From assembly GCF_019578655.1 (NCBI RefSeq), contig NC_063264.1:8349213-8413212 (forward strand): a DNA stretch of 64,000 nucleotides, read 5' to 3'. Positions 48,890 to 61,283 of this stretch are shown here, one piece after another (position 1 is the first letter of the stretch; every line of letters starts with the position of its first letter). Both the position numbers and the translations under genes were made by a program. This DNA is from Ricinus communis. Lineage: Eukaryota; Streptophyta; Magnoliopsida; Malpighiales; Euphorbiaceae. Under the pieces are notes generated by a model. It worked only from the letters and a program-made list of their open reading frames with translations. It had not been told where the DNA came from and made no database searches.

Positions 48890-50800
48890 ACTCTCAAAAT
48901 CAAAGAGAAAGTTGAAGATAAAGGTATTCTGATTCTGGTTGATAGTGAGAGTACCCACGGTTTTGTTGATCTTGAGATGGCTAAAGAGGTAGGAAGTGTC
49001 ATTAGCAAGAACAAAACCTTGGTAGTAACTATGGCCAACGGACAATGTATGCTTAGTAAATCCATTTGCATTGGACTTAAATAGAGCATGCTAAGAAATG
49101 AGTTGAATATTATTTCAGGACCTTGAATTTGGGTGGTCATGATATAGTATTGGGAGTTGATTAGATGAGATATTATAGTCCAATCAACTTTGACTTTGTC
49201 AATATGAGGTTGTCATTCTTTAAAAGGAATGAGCATATAGTGCTAACTAGAATCACTAATGTTGGAGAGATCAAAATGATGTCCTGCAAAGGATTTCAAA
49301 GCTTCCTAAATAAGAAATGGACTCAAAGCACAACCAACTATATTCCATTACATGTAGCTTGAAAGAAGAACCTAAGACCAGCAGCTATTACTTCCTTGAT
49401 CTGCACTTTACTGTAAGTATACTAGCCTCAGTAATTCCATTATTACAGAATTATGAATCTGTATTTGAGGATCCCAAAACACTACCCCCTGCTAGAACCC
49501 ATGATTACACCACTGACCTACAAGAGGGTTCTCAACCAGTCAACCTGAGGCCCTATAGATACCCTCACTATCAGAAAAATGAGATAGAGAGACAGATCAA
49601 AGAAATGTTATCTAGCTCCATTATACAGCCTAGCTCTAGCCCCTTTGCATCTCTAGTCCTTCTTGTAAAAATAAATTAAAAAAAGGAGATGGTTCCTTGA
49701 GGTTATTTATTGACTGCAGAAAACTCAATGCAATTACTGTCAAAAATAAATTTCCCATCCTTATTATTGATGATCTGCTAGTTGAGCTCAAAGGTGCTGC
49801 CTACTTCTCTAAGTTGGACTTAAGATCAGAATATCACCAAATTAGAATGCACCTAAGGACATCTCCAAAACAACATTTTGAACACATCATGGCCATTATG
49901 AATTTAAGGTGATGCTACTTGGGTTAACAAATGCACCAACAACCTTTCAAGCCCTTATGAACCACGTTTATAAGCCTTACCTTATAAAATTCCTATTGGT
50001 GTTCTTTGGTGATATCTTCATATATAGTTCTAACTTGGATGCTCATCTAAGTCATTTGGAGATAGCTCTTCAAGTTCTACAGAAGAATCAATTGTATGCT
50101 AAGCTTTCAAAGTGCTCTTTTGCTCAAAGACAAATAGAGTACATGGGCCCCACTATTTCTGAAGCAGGAGTAAGTACTGACCCTAGTAAGATTGAAGCAA
50201 TGCAGAATTGGCCCATTCCAACTACACTCAAGTCACTTAGGGGATTTTTAGGGCTCACTGACTATTACAGGAAGTTTGTTAAGGGATATGGGATGATAAG
50301 TAGACCTCTTATAGATTTACTTAAAAAGGATGCCTTTTGCTGGAATATTGAAGCTAAAGCTGCCTTCCAAAAGCTTAAGCTAGCAATGACTACTGCTCTA
50401 GTGCTTACACTACCATGTTTCAATCAACCTTTCACACTAGAAATTAATGCTAGTGCTAAAGGTGTGGGTGCAGTTTTGATGTGCGGAAACCTATTGCTTA
50501 CATCAATAGTCTTGGAGCAAGAAGAATCAAGAACTTTTAGTGTATGAAAAGGAGTTATTGGCAATTTTGTTTGTAATTAAGTGGAGGCATTACCTTGAGA
50601 ATGCACACTATAATCAAAACAGACCAAGAAAGTATTAAAATTTACTGCAGCAAAGGGTGCATTCAATGATTCAACAAAAAGGATTGACTAAACTATTGGG
50701 TTTGGATTACAATATAGCACATAAAAAAGGAGTAGAAAACAAGGTTGCTAATGCCTTTTCTAGAAGGGGTTGGTCACAGCAAGAATAGGCTACTTGGTAT
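48890..50800 (+). pseudogene. gypsy pol pseudogene: protease, RT, RNase H
   Basis: Protease: LVDSESTHGFVD at about 48938-48975, where the catalytic DSG is changed to DSE. RT: from NLRPYRYPHYQKNEIE (about 49540) through [25 protein letters not shown] and LTNAPTTFQALMN to the region YMGPTISEAG. The usual F-D-D catalytic box reads FFGD (about 50000-50012), so a metal-binding aspartate is lost. RNase H: CFNQPFTLEINASAKGVGAVL (about 50416-50478) and IKWRHYLENAHY. Breaks occur at 49676, 49912 and 50545. Integrase is missing. This copy cannot be active. Confidence 0.8.
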
Positions 50801-50833
50801 GAGATCAGTTCAGTAGTGATTCCAAAATGGTTA

Positions 50834-51090
50834 CAAAAGCTTATTGACAGCTATGAGTTTGATACTTTAGCTCAGGAGTGTATTAAGGATTTAATTATCA
50901 ATCCTAATGTAAAGAATATTACAGCTACTCTCAAGGGTTACTGAAGTATAAGGGAAGGATTTTAGAAAGCAACCTGAGTTAAGAGATAAGGTTATAGCAG
51001 CTACTCATAGTTCAACATGATATTCAAAAGGTTATTGACAGCTATGAGCTTGATACTTTAGCTCAGGAGTGTATTAAGGATTTATATTAG
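50834..51090 (+). repeat. Local duplication at the 3' edge of the gypsy element
   Basis: A 59-base segment, CAAAAG(C/G)TTATTGACAGC to AGTGTATTAAGGATTTA, occurs at about 50835-50893 and 51025-51083. Short phrases TTAGAAAGCAAC and CAACATGATATTCAAAA are also repeated around it, suggesting patchwork repair. Confidence 0.75.
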
Positions 51091-51114
51091 AAAGCAACAT
51101 GATATTCAAAACCT

Positions 51115-51552
51115 CTAATATTTTGCAAGTAAAATAGCCCGCAAGGTAATTCTTGAAATGTGAAGAAACTGCCTCCAATGGTCGACTCTGCAAGTTATCA
51201 TGGCACAAACCCATGCATAAATATTAGGGGAAACATGTCGTATGCAGATGACATTTTCGTATGACCGCCCATCCATGATCCAATCACTTCCATAATGAAA
51301 ACTGACCAGACAGTAAAGATCTGGAGTTGATGTCCAAAGGTATTCCCATCTTTCTGACAAAATGCTGGCTGCAACTGCAGTTACTATAGTGAGATATGAA
51401 AGTATGTGAGTTAGAACTTCATCAGGCAACTTGCTAATCCTGTCCAAATTATCACCAAAATTGAGAACTCCAAATTGCCTCTGATTTTTGGTTAATGGCA
51501 TGCTTCTGTCCCATTGATAGATTTCTTTTTGCTGCTTTAGCTTATCTAACAT
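51115..51552 (-). pseudogene. F-box (FBD/LRR type) gene fragment
   Basis: A 145-residue open frame. Residues 37-78 form the N-terminal F-box found in plant F-box/LRR/FBD proteins (DRISKLPDEVLTHILSYL, then TAVAASILSERWEYLWTS). A later part (NIYAWVCAMITCRVDHW) matches the first LRR-like segment, but about 30 residues in between are missing or scrambled. The usual protein is about 400-450 residues and starts just before DRIS; here the 3' two thirds are absent, ending at the scrambled edge of the gypsy element. F-box proteins select targets for SCF ubiquitin ligases; this piece lacks the target-binding part and is probably a relic. Confidence 0.75.
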
Positions 51553-54500
51553 TGAATTGTTGCAGAAGCTCTATAAGAAAAGAAATTTTTAAGTAAAAGG
51601 AAAAAAAATGCCTCATATATATCTCTAAAAGACCATAAAGAAAGATCTTAATCCAACTCTAATAAAGACAGAGGTAGTAAAAAGAAATCAAAATATTAGA
51701 AATTACAAGAAAAGAAAGAAAATGAAACCAAGCATATAGCTTTAAAATAAAATACATAATAAAACTCCTAAATCTCTATTAAATTATGTCATGAGCCAGG
51801 CGAAAGCATATTCAAATCTACAATTCATTGTTGGCTTGGCTACTTACACATTTAGATGGACTTAGGCAATTGTTAGATTCTAACTTAATTTCTTCTGGGT
51901 TCTATTTAAGAATTGTTGTTATTATGACAATCTCTCTTTCAGTTAGTCTTTGTTTATGTTCCTAGGTCAACAGTATATTTAAAAAATGTGTTCTGGTCAG
52001 TGTTGTTCATTATTATCAATTTATTATGGACCTGCAGCATGTTATCCTATTTTTCTTTTTTCTTTCTCTTTTTCAAATTGACAATATTTAACTTAGTGAC
52101 TTTTACTTGATATTCTAGGATTAAGGGTCAATTTAGATTCAGTACTATTTTTAAGACTCAATTTGTTGGCCTAAAATCAACTTTTTAGGCCAATTAACCA
52201 CTAAACTTTCTATTAATGAGGGATTAATTTTAAAATCCTTTGTCTAAAAATATAAACAAGTGATTTCCTTTTTTCTTTAGCGACGATGATGGTCGGCGTT
52301 ATTCTCAAATGCGTCACTGCAACTTAGACTTTTCGAAGGTAATATTGTCTTTTTTTTCTTTCTTTTCTCTTTTTTTTTTTATATAAATTGTTCTGTAGCG
52401 TGTTTGCAGAAACATTTAGGAGTAATAAAATACTTTTTTAAAAATTTTAGCACAGCTTCATATTGAAAACTTAAATCCATAATTAGTTAAATTAGAAAAA
52501 AATTTCACTATCTCATCTACACGCTCTTAGATACAGTATTATTTTTTAGTTTCATAAGCCGAAGCAGTTTTAGAGGAAAACAATTTCGAATTTTGATTAT
52601 TCTTTTTGAATTTTTTATCGGCTTAATTACAAAAAAAATATATAACCTTTAGCGCTTTTTTCAATTTAATCACGTATTTTTAATTGTAGTAATGTCATGT
52701 ACCATTTTTTTTTTTTTTACAATTGATACATCAAATAAAATTCCAGTGAAATTGGTCTTATATGGCAATCAAAGCTCAGGTGACTTATACATCTAGGACA
52801 CATGTAATTATACATCAGCATCCACGCGTTTTAAGCCTAAACATTGTGTTTTTTTGGCTAATAAGCAAAAAAGTAGCTTTAAAACAGTAACTCCCTTCTT
52901 CTTCTCCGTTTAGAAACCTAGTTGTCTAGGAGTAGATAGCAATAGTGTTTGTAACTCAAGTGGAAGCAGCAACAAACCCAGCAAACTTTTTCTCAATGCA
53001 CTGAATTAGCATGTGGAAGTCTTACCTTATTTTGAAGGATACTATAGTGAATGATAATTACCATAATTAGCACAAGGATTAGCCTAGTCCCCGGATATAC
53101 CATATCCAAGGCGATCCTTCCATTTAATAACGTGTGAATAAGTTAGGCTAAGAAATCCATCGTCAACACTTTGAACTACCAATTCAGAACTCTATAAGTA
53201 TAGCTAATCCTATTGCTTACTTGCTCACTCATCAGTCACCTTAAAAATAAAATATGCCCCAATGTGTGAATAAGTATAGCTGCTCGTTGATAACTGGTAG
53301 CTGAATATTAATAATTTAAACCGTTTGATAAAATTTTATTAGCGGTTGCTGTTAGTATGTTAAATAACCATTAAATGTATAATTTATCGTTGAATATATT
53401 TTATTTTATTATATTATATTTAATGATACAAATTAATAAAAATAACTTATAATAATTTAAAATTTTATAGTTAACTTTCTTTAACTCAATTGTATTTATT
53501 ATTAAAAATATTTATAAAAATTATTTCAAAAGTAAAAATTTTAAATTTAAATTCTACTAATAAAAATGTCTAATTTCAAATACCATAATTTTAAATATTA
53601 TAATTATTTAACTATTAAGAATAATTTTAAAATAATTATTATTTATTTTAAAAAATAAAAATTTAATTATATAAGATCAATTTAAAGTGAGTTATTGTTA
53701 ATAAGTTTTAATAAGGAAAACAGTGTCCAAATAAATAAAAAATCAAATCAACTATCAGCTAATAAGAAAAAGCTCTAAAATAGGACTGATAAAATTAGCA
53801 GCTGATTGAAACTAAATTGGCTATCAGTTGCTATTTCTTAAATTTTTACCAGACGCTTTAATATAGTTGTTTAATCGGATGCATCTAAGTTATGTAATGA
53901 GCCAGGCAAAAGCATATTCAAATCCACAATTCATTGTTGGCTTGGCTACTTACACATTTACATGGGCATAAGGCAACTGTTAGATTCTAACTTAATTTCT
54001 TTCGGGTTCTATTTAAGAATTGTTGTTATTATGACATTCTTTCTTTTCAATTAGTCTTTGTTTCAGTTTCTAGGACAACAATATAAGTTTAAAAAATGTG
54101 TTCTGGTTAGATTTCTCACTTTAATTTTTTTATTTTTAGTACAGCATGGTTGGAAGTGATATTTGAATATGGTTGGAATATAGAGAAGAATGCCCCATAT
54201 TCATGAGCTTTAAGTCAATAAAACTTTACCCTTACCCAACACTTTTAGTGATGGATTTAGAGCTTTTTAAACCATTAATAAGAATTTAGAGCCAAGTTGG
54301 GCCAACAACCTAAAATTTGGGGCAAACTAGACTTTGGTCAGAAAATAGTCCAGGGTTCACAAATTGAGCGTTTAGCCATTTTCAAGTTTACCCTGGGGAC
54401 TTTGGCATTTACAAGTCAGATTACACTAGCTAATTAGTTCATATTTTCTGCAACAAGGTCCGAAGTAGTTAGTTAGAAATCATGGAGCTAGCTAATTTAA

Positions 54501-54729
54501 TTTTTCCTAGTTTAGAGATTGTAGTCTTATATTGTTGTAGGGAATATAGATTCATGTCCTTACCTTATTTTCAAGGATTCTATATTGAATGATAATTACC
54601 ATAATTGGCACAAGGATTAGCCTAATCCCCAGATATACCATATCCAAGGCGATCCTTCCATTTAATAATGTGTGAATAAGTTAGGCTAAGAAATCCATCA
54701 TCAACACTCTGAACTATCAATTCAGAACT
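51553..54729. other. Duplicated upstream region of the aspartic protease; AT-rich spacer
   Basis: Two blocks from just before the protease at 54792 occur twice in the same order: 51783-52005 with 53892-54110, and 53020-53262 with 54555-54797. Between the first-copy blocks is A/T-rich DNA with a dispersed-repeat-like stretch at 52620-52850. At 53270-53890 is more A/T-rich DNA. No other gene seen. Confidence 0.6.
53020..53262 (+). repeat. Orphan copy of the protease promoter and start
   Basis: About 240 bases closely match 54555-54797, including the TATA-like CTATAAGTATA and the ATG region (AAAATATGCCCCAAT against AAAATATGCTTCAAT). Homology stops a few bases after the ATG, so this is a promoter without its gene. 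Confidence 0.85.
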
Positions 54730-54740
54730 CTATAAGTATA
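54730..54740 (+). promoter_or_regulatory. TATA-like element of the aspartic protease pseudogene
   Basis: CTATAAGTATA lies 52 bases before the ATG at 54792. This places transcription start near 54760, which makes 54792 the first usable ATG. Confidence 0.55.
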
Positions 54741-55807
54741 GCTAGTCCTATTGTTTACTTGCTTACTCATCAGTCACCTGAAAAAGAAAATATGCTTCAA
54801 TCATTAGCTTCTCATTTTCTTTATCTCACTATACTCTCACTTATTCATTTTGCTATTTCAAAACCTGATGGTTTTAGCCTTGAACTTGTTCATAGATACT
54901 CTACAGAATCTCCTTTCTATCCTGGCAACATAACTGATTATGAAAAAATAACTAGACTTGTAGAACTTTCGAAGATCAGGGCTCATAACTTGGCCATAAC
55001 TACCAGTTCAGGTTTTAGCTCTGAAGCATTCCGACTTCATATATCCTAGGATGATACCTGCTATCTGGTGAAAGTAATTATTGGGAGTCCTGGTGTACCT
55101 TTGTATCTTGTACCAGATACTGGCAGTGGCCTTTTTTGGACACAATGCGAACCTTGAATGCGTAGATATCTTCAATTACCTCTGATCTTTAACTCAACTG
55201 CTTCGCGTACTTACAGAGATCTTCCTTGCCAGCATCGGTTCTGCACGAACAACCAGAATGTCTTCCAATGCAGAGATGACAAATGTGTTTATAGGATTGC
55301 ATATGCAGGTGGTTCTGCAACCGCAGGTGTTGCTGCACAGGATATATTACAATCTACAGAAAATGACCGCATTCTGTTTTATTTTGGTTGCTCGAGAGAC
55401 AATCAGAACTTTTCAACATTTGAAAGTTCAGGCAAGGGTGGTGGAATCATTGGGTTGAACATGTCCCCCGTTTCTCTCTTGCAACAAATGAATCACATAA
55501 CAAAAAACCGTTTCTCTTACTGCTTAAATCTATTTGACTTAAGTTCACCATCACATGCTACTAGCCTTCTCAGGTTTGGCAATGACATTCACCAATCGCG
55601 AAGAAAATATCTTTCAACTCCATTTGTATCTCCACGAGGCATGCCTAATTACTTTCAGAACTTAATTGATGTAAGTGTTGCTGGGAATCGCATGCAGATT
55701 CCACCAGGGACCTTTGCGCTGAAACCTGATGGAACTGGAGGTACCATTATTGATTCAGGAACGGCAGTCACTTACGTTAGTCAGACTGCTTATTTTCCTG
55801 TAATCAC

Positions 55808-56604
55808 TGTAGGGATCGGAAGGGGGTCACAACGACACCCACAATGTCACACAATCAAGACAACCAACCAATTATGCAATCCAATCAATCCAAATTGTCA
55901 CACAATCAAATTAACAAAAGAAACCAGCAACTAAATGCAGTAAATAACCAGCTATAACAAAAGAAAATAATAGCAAACAACACACACGATTTATACCTGG
56001 AAAACTCCTTCGATGTGAAGAGTAAAAACCACGGGACCTTTTAAGGAGTCCACCCTTAACTTCTCTTATTTATAAATTGAGAGAAAAAGAACCCCAAATC
56101 AGTCTACAAAGGATTTACAACCCACCAACAAACACCAACAATAAGAGAATTGAAATAGAGAACAAAAAAATGTAGAATTCACCCAAAAACAGCAGCTCTG
56201 TCCAGAGACAATTCCCGATGCACCGGAGCTCCAATTGACGATCCGAACGGTCAGCATCTAGCCCCGTGTATCCTCAACAAGCTGAAAAACTTTCAGCAAA
56301 ATCCAACGGTGGGATCTTCTCCGATGACCAAAACACTAGGACTGGTGCTGAAAAAAACGAGCAGGACAATACCCTTTGGAACTTTCTAGTTTCCTCTCTC
56401 TTTTGTGTGTGTTTTCAATCTAAAAATTGCTGCTCCCTTCACACTAAGTGTCTACACAATAGCTTCTACAAGCTTCTCTTGGAAGCCATAAAATCCATGC
56501 CAAAATGGACCCAAAAATAAGGCATAACAAGTCCATCATAAAAGCCCATAATACATGTGTCCAAAAGCAATAAAAATATTGCAAGATGGGCTGGACCCAT
56601 AACA
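55808..56604 (-). mobile_element. Copia 3' LTR (797 bp)
   Basis: Plus-strand ends TGTAGGGATCGG and CCCATAACA. It retains about 88 bases (around 56318-56412) that are missing from the other LTR. Otherwise the LTRs differ by scattered substitutions. Confidence 0.93.
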
Positions 56605-56620
56605 AATCTCTCCCCCCAGG
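56605..56620 (-). other. Copia polypurine tract
   Basis: CCTGGGGGGAGAGATT on the minus strand directly precedes the 3' LTR; it primes plus-strand DNA synthesis in the family. Confidence 0.85.
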
Positions 56621-56652
56621 CCAACACGGGGAAGACGATCATGCTTCAATCA

Positions 56653-59213
56653 TCACTTGAGGCTCATTTCCGCAAGCTTACCACAAACTTCAAGTTTGCT
56701 TCCGAGAACCATCTTTGTTAACATGTCTGCAGCATTCTTATCAGTGTGGACTTTCTTCAGTTTCATTTTCTTCTCCTCGATCACATTTCGCAACCAATGA
56801 TATCGAACATCAATATGCTTGGTACGAGCATGATACATAGAGTTCTTACTCAAATTCATAGCATTCTGACTATCACAGAATACAACATACTCACCTTGCT
56901 TCAAACCCAACTCTTAAAAGAACCTCTTCAACCAAAGCATTTCCTTACTTGCTTCCACAGCTGCTATATACTCTGCCTCGGTAGTTGACAAAGCCACACA
57001 CTTCTGTAACTTGGATTGTCAAGAAATGGCTCCCCCTGAAAATGTGAACACATAACCTGAGGTAGACTTTCTGTTATCAAGATCACCAACCATGTCTGCA
57101 TCTGTATAACCCTCAAGAATAGGTTTGCCACCTCCATAACATAAACAAAGTTTAGAGGTGCCACGCAAATATCTAAAGATCCACTTTACTGCATCCCAAT
57201 GAGCCTTACCCGGATTGGATAAGTATCTACTCACCAAACCAACAGAATATGCAATATCTGGCCTAGTACACACCATAGCATACATCAAAGAACCAACAGC
57301 AGAAGAATAAGGAATAGAAGACATACTTGTTTTCTCCTTCTCTGTTGTAGTACAAGCTCTCTTACTTAGCTTAAAGTGAGCTGCTAATGGTGTACTAACA
57401 GGCTTGGCATGCTTCATATTGAACCTTTCAAGCACTCGTTCAATATACTTTTCTTGTGATAACCACAACTTTCCAGCTTTCCTATCACGAGCAATCTCCA
57501 TGCCTAAGATTTGCTTCGCAGGGCCTAAATCTTTCATGTCAAATGACCTGGACAAGTCTTTCTTCAAGTTGCTAATCATCTCTACATCTTGTCCAACTAT
57601 CAGCATATCATCCACATACAAAAGAAGGATAATAAAGTTATCACCGGGGAATTTTCTGAAATACACACAAGGGTCTGCAGAAGTTCGTTTATAACCATGA
57701 CTAGTCATAAACGAATCAAATTTCTTGTACCACTGCCTTGGTGCCTGTTTAAGCCCATAAAGACTTTTCTTCAACTTGCAAACAAGTTTATCTTTCCCCT
57801 TTTCTTCAAAGCCTTCAGGTTGCTCCGTGTAGATTTCTTCATGCAAGTCACCATGTAAGAAAGCAGTTTTCACATCAAGCTGCTCCAACTCAAGATCAAG
57901 ACTTGCAGCTAACCCCAAAACAGTTCTGATAGAAGTCATCTTGACAACCGGAGAGAAGATCTCATCAAAATCAATGCCTTTTTTCTGGTTGCATCCTTTT
58001 ACCACCAATCTGGCTTTTCTCTTCACTATCTTCTCACCATCTTTCTTGTTCTTGAAAACCCATATGTTCTTCAAAACTTTCTTGCCCTTAGGAAGCTTCA
58101 CCAACTCATAAGTCTGATTCTTCATCAAAGAATCTATCTCCTCTTTCATAGCCTCGAGCCAAAGATCCTTATCTTCACTAGACATCACTTCTTGAAAACT
58201 CTCGGGCTCCCCCTCATCCGTGATTAGGATGTACTCTGAGCTGGGATACTTCGAAGAAGGTTTGCGATCTCTTATTGACCTTCGAACTCGTACATCATCC
58301 ACCGGTGGGGTAGGTTGCTCCCCCTGATCATAAACCTCTTCTTCTTCTGGTTGAGCATCATCAGGAGCATCATCAAATTCTGGTACATCACCATCATCAT
58401 CAGGTTGTACCTCATCAACACCATCGTGTGTTGCTTCAACATTCTCATGTGTTGACTGTTCAACAGAAATAGAAGTAGGAACAGAAGAAACATCAGTAGT
58501 ATCAACAAATGAATCTGAGTTAGTGTGATACCTTGCACTCAGAAGATCTGCACCCTTTTCGTGCTCAAAGAATACCACATCTCTGCTTCTCACTACTTTT
58601 TGTTTCTCGAGATCATAAAGCCTGAACCCATACTTATCATCATCATAGCCAACAAACACACATGGAGTAGTCTTGGAATCAAGCTTCAATCTCTGATCTT
58701 TTGGCACATGCATGTATGCCTTGCCTCCAAAAACTCTAAGATGTGAATATGTAGGATCACATCCCTTCCATGCTCTATCAGGAATATCAAGACCCAAAGG
58801 AATGGATGGAGAGCGGTTGATCAGGTAAACTGCAGTTTTAACTGCCTCAGCCCAAAATGTCTTAGGAAGCTCTGACATCTTCAACATGCATCTCACCTTC
58901 TCTACAATGGTTCTGTTCATCCTCTCTGCAACACCATTATGTTGTGGGGTGCCAGGAACTGTCTTCACATGTCGAATGCCATGACGTGAGTAATAGTTCT
59001 CGAACTCATGTGAAGTGTACTCACCACCATTGTCAGAACGAAGACACTTCAATTTTCTTTTCGCCTCCCTTTCCACCATAGCAGGAAATTTCTAGAATGT
59101 TTCAAACACTTGGCTCTTGGTCTTCAACATATAAACCCAAGTTTTTCTAGTAGCATCATCAATGAAAGTGACAAAGTATCTGTTGCCACCATTAGACTCC
59201 ACTTCAACGGGAC
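56653..59213 (-). pseudogene. Copia pol, 3' part: integrase core, RT, RNase H
   Basis: The longest open frame is 59079-57019 (686 residues): integrase catalytic region (LRSDNGGEYTS, TPQHNGVAERMNRTI), integrase C-terminal GYDDDKYGFRLYD, acidic spacer, then RT (WVFKNKKDG, QLDVKTAFLHGDL, KKSLYGLKQAPRQW, and intact catalytic LLYVDDMLI at about 57600) and RNase H (GYTDADMVGDLDNRKSTSGY). Stops interrupt at 59092-59094, 57019-57021 and 56914-56916; the tail with HARTKHIDVRYHWLR ends at 56653. Most catalytic residues survive, so decay is through nonsense changes rather than loss of motifs. Confidence 0.92.
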
Positions 59214-61278
59214 TGTAACACCCTTGCTAAATATTTATATATACAAAAATCGTTTTTCTCCTCCCTCTCTCTCTCTCTTTTCCCTCCCCTTTCCCTCTCC
59301 TTCTCCTCTTTTTCCTTCTCCCTCCAGCAGCCACCGTTGCCTCACGTTTCCGTCGCCTGCGAGCCGCCAAGCTGCCGCCGCTATCGCCAGCGTCTTTCCT
59401 CTCCGCTACCGCCGACGTTGACCGAAGGTAGGGAGCTGTCTTCGCCGTTCGGCCTCTTGCCGGCTTGTTTTCAGCGATCAGACGCCGGGATCGGACTCCC
59501 CACCCCCGAAAACCTCGGAAGCCACCCTCCTCCGTCGGAAAATCCTTGCCGGCAGCCTTGGGAAGTTTCGCGACTTTCCGGCCCCCGATCCGCCGCCTTC
59601 CCGGCCACTTTCCGGCCAAAACTCTTGTACTTAGGACTCCCGCAACTTGAGCGCTCCGGATTTAAATTGACACCTGTTAGCGGGGCCTGGACTCGGAATA
59701 TTTTAATTGTTAGCTCGGTATAATTTTATTAGACTCGAAAATTTTGTTATAATATTAGAAAGTTATTGAGGCTATTAATTGCTTGTGTTGGGTAGTTTAA
59801 AAATAAATCAAATTAAATTGTTTGGGTTGTGGTGTTTTGGAGTCGGGAAAATATTAGTGCAGTTCTTGTGGCCCGGCTCCTGTTATTAAATTCCAGCATG
59901 TCTGATATGTTTTTGGCAGGTCCTAGACCCGTTTTATGGGGGGTAAATATCCGTAATTTAGGGGAGGTTCTGTCAAATTTTCGGCAGAATCCTCGAGTCC
60001 AATTAAATTCTAGGCAGTCGACCTTAGGGTCTAAGTTTAGGAAGAATTTTCGAATGTCTATTAATTGTATGTCTTTTGTTATTAGATAATTCAGCCTTCC
60101 CGCCAGCTCCACCCGAGGCGTAGGAGCGGACCGTGGAACGCATCAAATCTGTGAGTTAAAGTCATTTAATCTTTGCGCTATTGCTAGTCTGATTTTAATG
60201 TGCTTAATATGATTATTAGTATGTTATATAAGACAAACGTTATTATTTTTCCCCTCACAAATTGCACGTTATTTTATCTTAAATCTTTAATCTTTATTTC
60301 GATATGTGTTGGATGAGTTCATCAGATAATGATATTTATTATATGTGATGATTGCGAATTGGGAAATGTGGCTTGTAGAACATGCCTTTGATGGGTTACA
60401 TCGGGACGCGTCGGTAATGATCATGGACATGTAATAAGATATTTATAGGTTTGCCCTGGTCGAGCATGGCTCTCTGGGCTGATTTGTGTAAATTGTCGGA
60501 GGTAAGGTCCCTGGTCGAGTATTGCTCTCAGGCGGCTTATTTGGATATTTAAGTGACGGTGGAGGTAAGGTCCCTGGTCGAGCATTGCTCTCGGGGCGCC
60601 AGTCTTATTGGATTAAGAGAGCCGAATGGCTACTAGATTTCTTATTTGGATACTTAAGTGACCAGACTGGAGGTAAGGTCCCTGGTTGAGCATTGCTCTC
60701 GTCTTATTGGATTAAGAGAGCCAAAGTGGCTGTTAGAATTTGGGGTTAGGGTTCTACTTAGCCACACGTTCCGTGAAGTAAAAATGTCTTTATTTATTTA
60801 CACTCTCTCCTTTTATCATTTTATTATTATGGTGTATGATTTTATATTATGATTGCAATTATATTCAGAAATTGGTATATTGTTTTGAATAATTAATATA
60901 TCATGTGAAGGTTGCAATAGTCCTTAGATTATTTGATTTTGACTTACTCTCGAGATCGGTTGTAATTTTTGTGATTAAAGACTTTCGCATTCGACAGTCC
61001 GACTTCTTCTTCTTCGGACTTTTGTAATTATCTTGTACTTATATACTTGTCATTTTTACTCTAGAGTATCCGCAATAGGAAATTTTAAAATTTATATAAC
61101 TATTCTGACTCTTGTTGGTAGTATGATGATGTATTATGCAAGACAATTATGACTACTTTATATTTGATTAATTGTATATATGGATTTGCGGGTTGGTAAG
61201 GCTTACTACGGGTTTCGGTGGCCTTAAGCCTACCCATTCCCTAGTGCCGGTCACGGGCCCCCAGAGTGGGTCGTGACA
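59214..61278 (+). mobile_element. Solo LTR, family 1 (2.1 kb), inside Copia integrase
   Basis: Begins TGTAACACCCTTGC and ends GAGTGGGTCGTGACA; flanked by GGGAC at 59209-59213 and 61279-61283, a perfect 5 bp duplication. Inserted in the Copia integrase after the VYSDVCGP region. It has the family tandem array (60452-60710) and 3' end, and shares an interior segment (60160-60440) with the LTR at 15362-18180. Its GC-rich island (59300-59720) differs from that of the other two, so it is a subfamily. It is the youngest layer of this locus. Confidence 0.92.
60452..60710 (+). repeat. Internal tandem array of the solo LTR (about 4 units)
   Basis: Units share GGAGGTAAGGTCCCTGGT followed by CGAGCATTGCTCTC. 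The dyad GAGCA-T-TGCTC is intact in several; others read GAGCATGGCTC and GAGTATTGCTC. Confidence 0.78.
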
Positions 61279-61283
61279 GGGAC

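Larger units (their letters stand above)
47250..51100 (+). mobile_element. Decayed Ty3/gypsy (chromovirus-like) element without integrase
   Basis: A short LTR-like leader ends near ATGCAACA (47476), followed by a primer binding site at 47479-47490 (AGGTATCAGAGC, initiator-Met type). Then gag, a CCHC-like knuckle, protease, RT and RNase H in order on the plus strand, with frameshifts and stops. After RNase H (about 50790) only scrambled fragments follow; integrase and a 3' LTR are absent. The start of the 5' LTR is uncertain. Confidence 0.75.

Noticed and set aside
54759..54791. Upstream start for the protease at 54759
   Set aside because: It would start on TTG and lies about 20 bases after the TATA-like element; the ATG at 54792 begins a proper signal peptide.
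59110..59723. Open frames at the start of the third solo LTR
   Set aside because: Overlapping Pro/Ser/Arg-rich frames on both strands inside the LTR, no domain.
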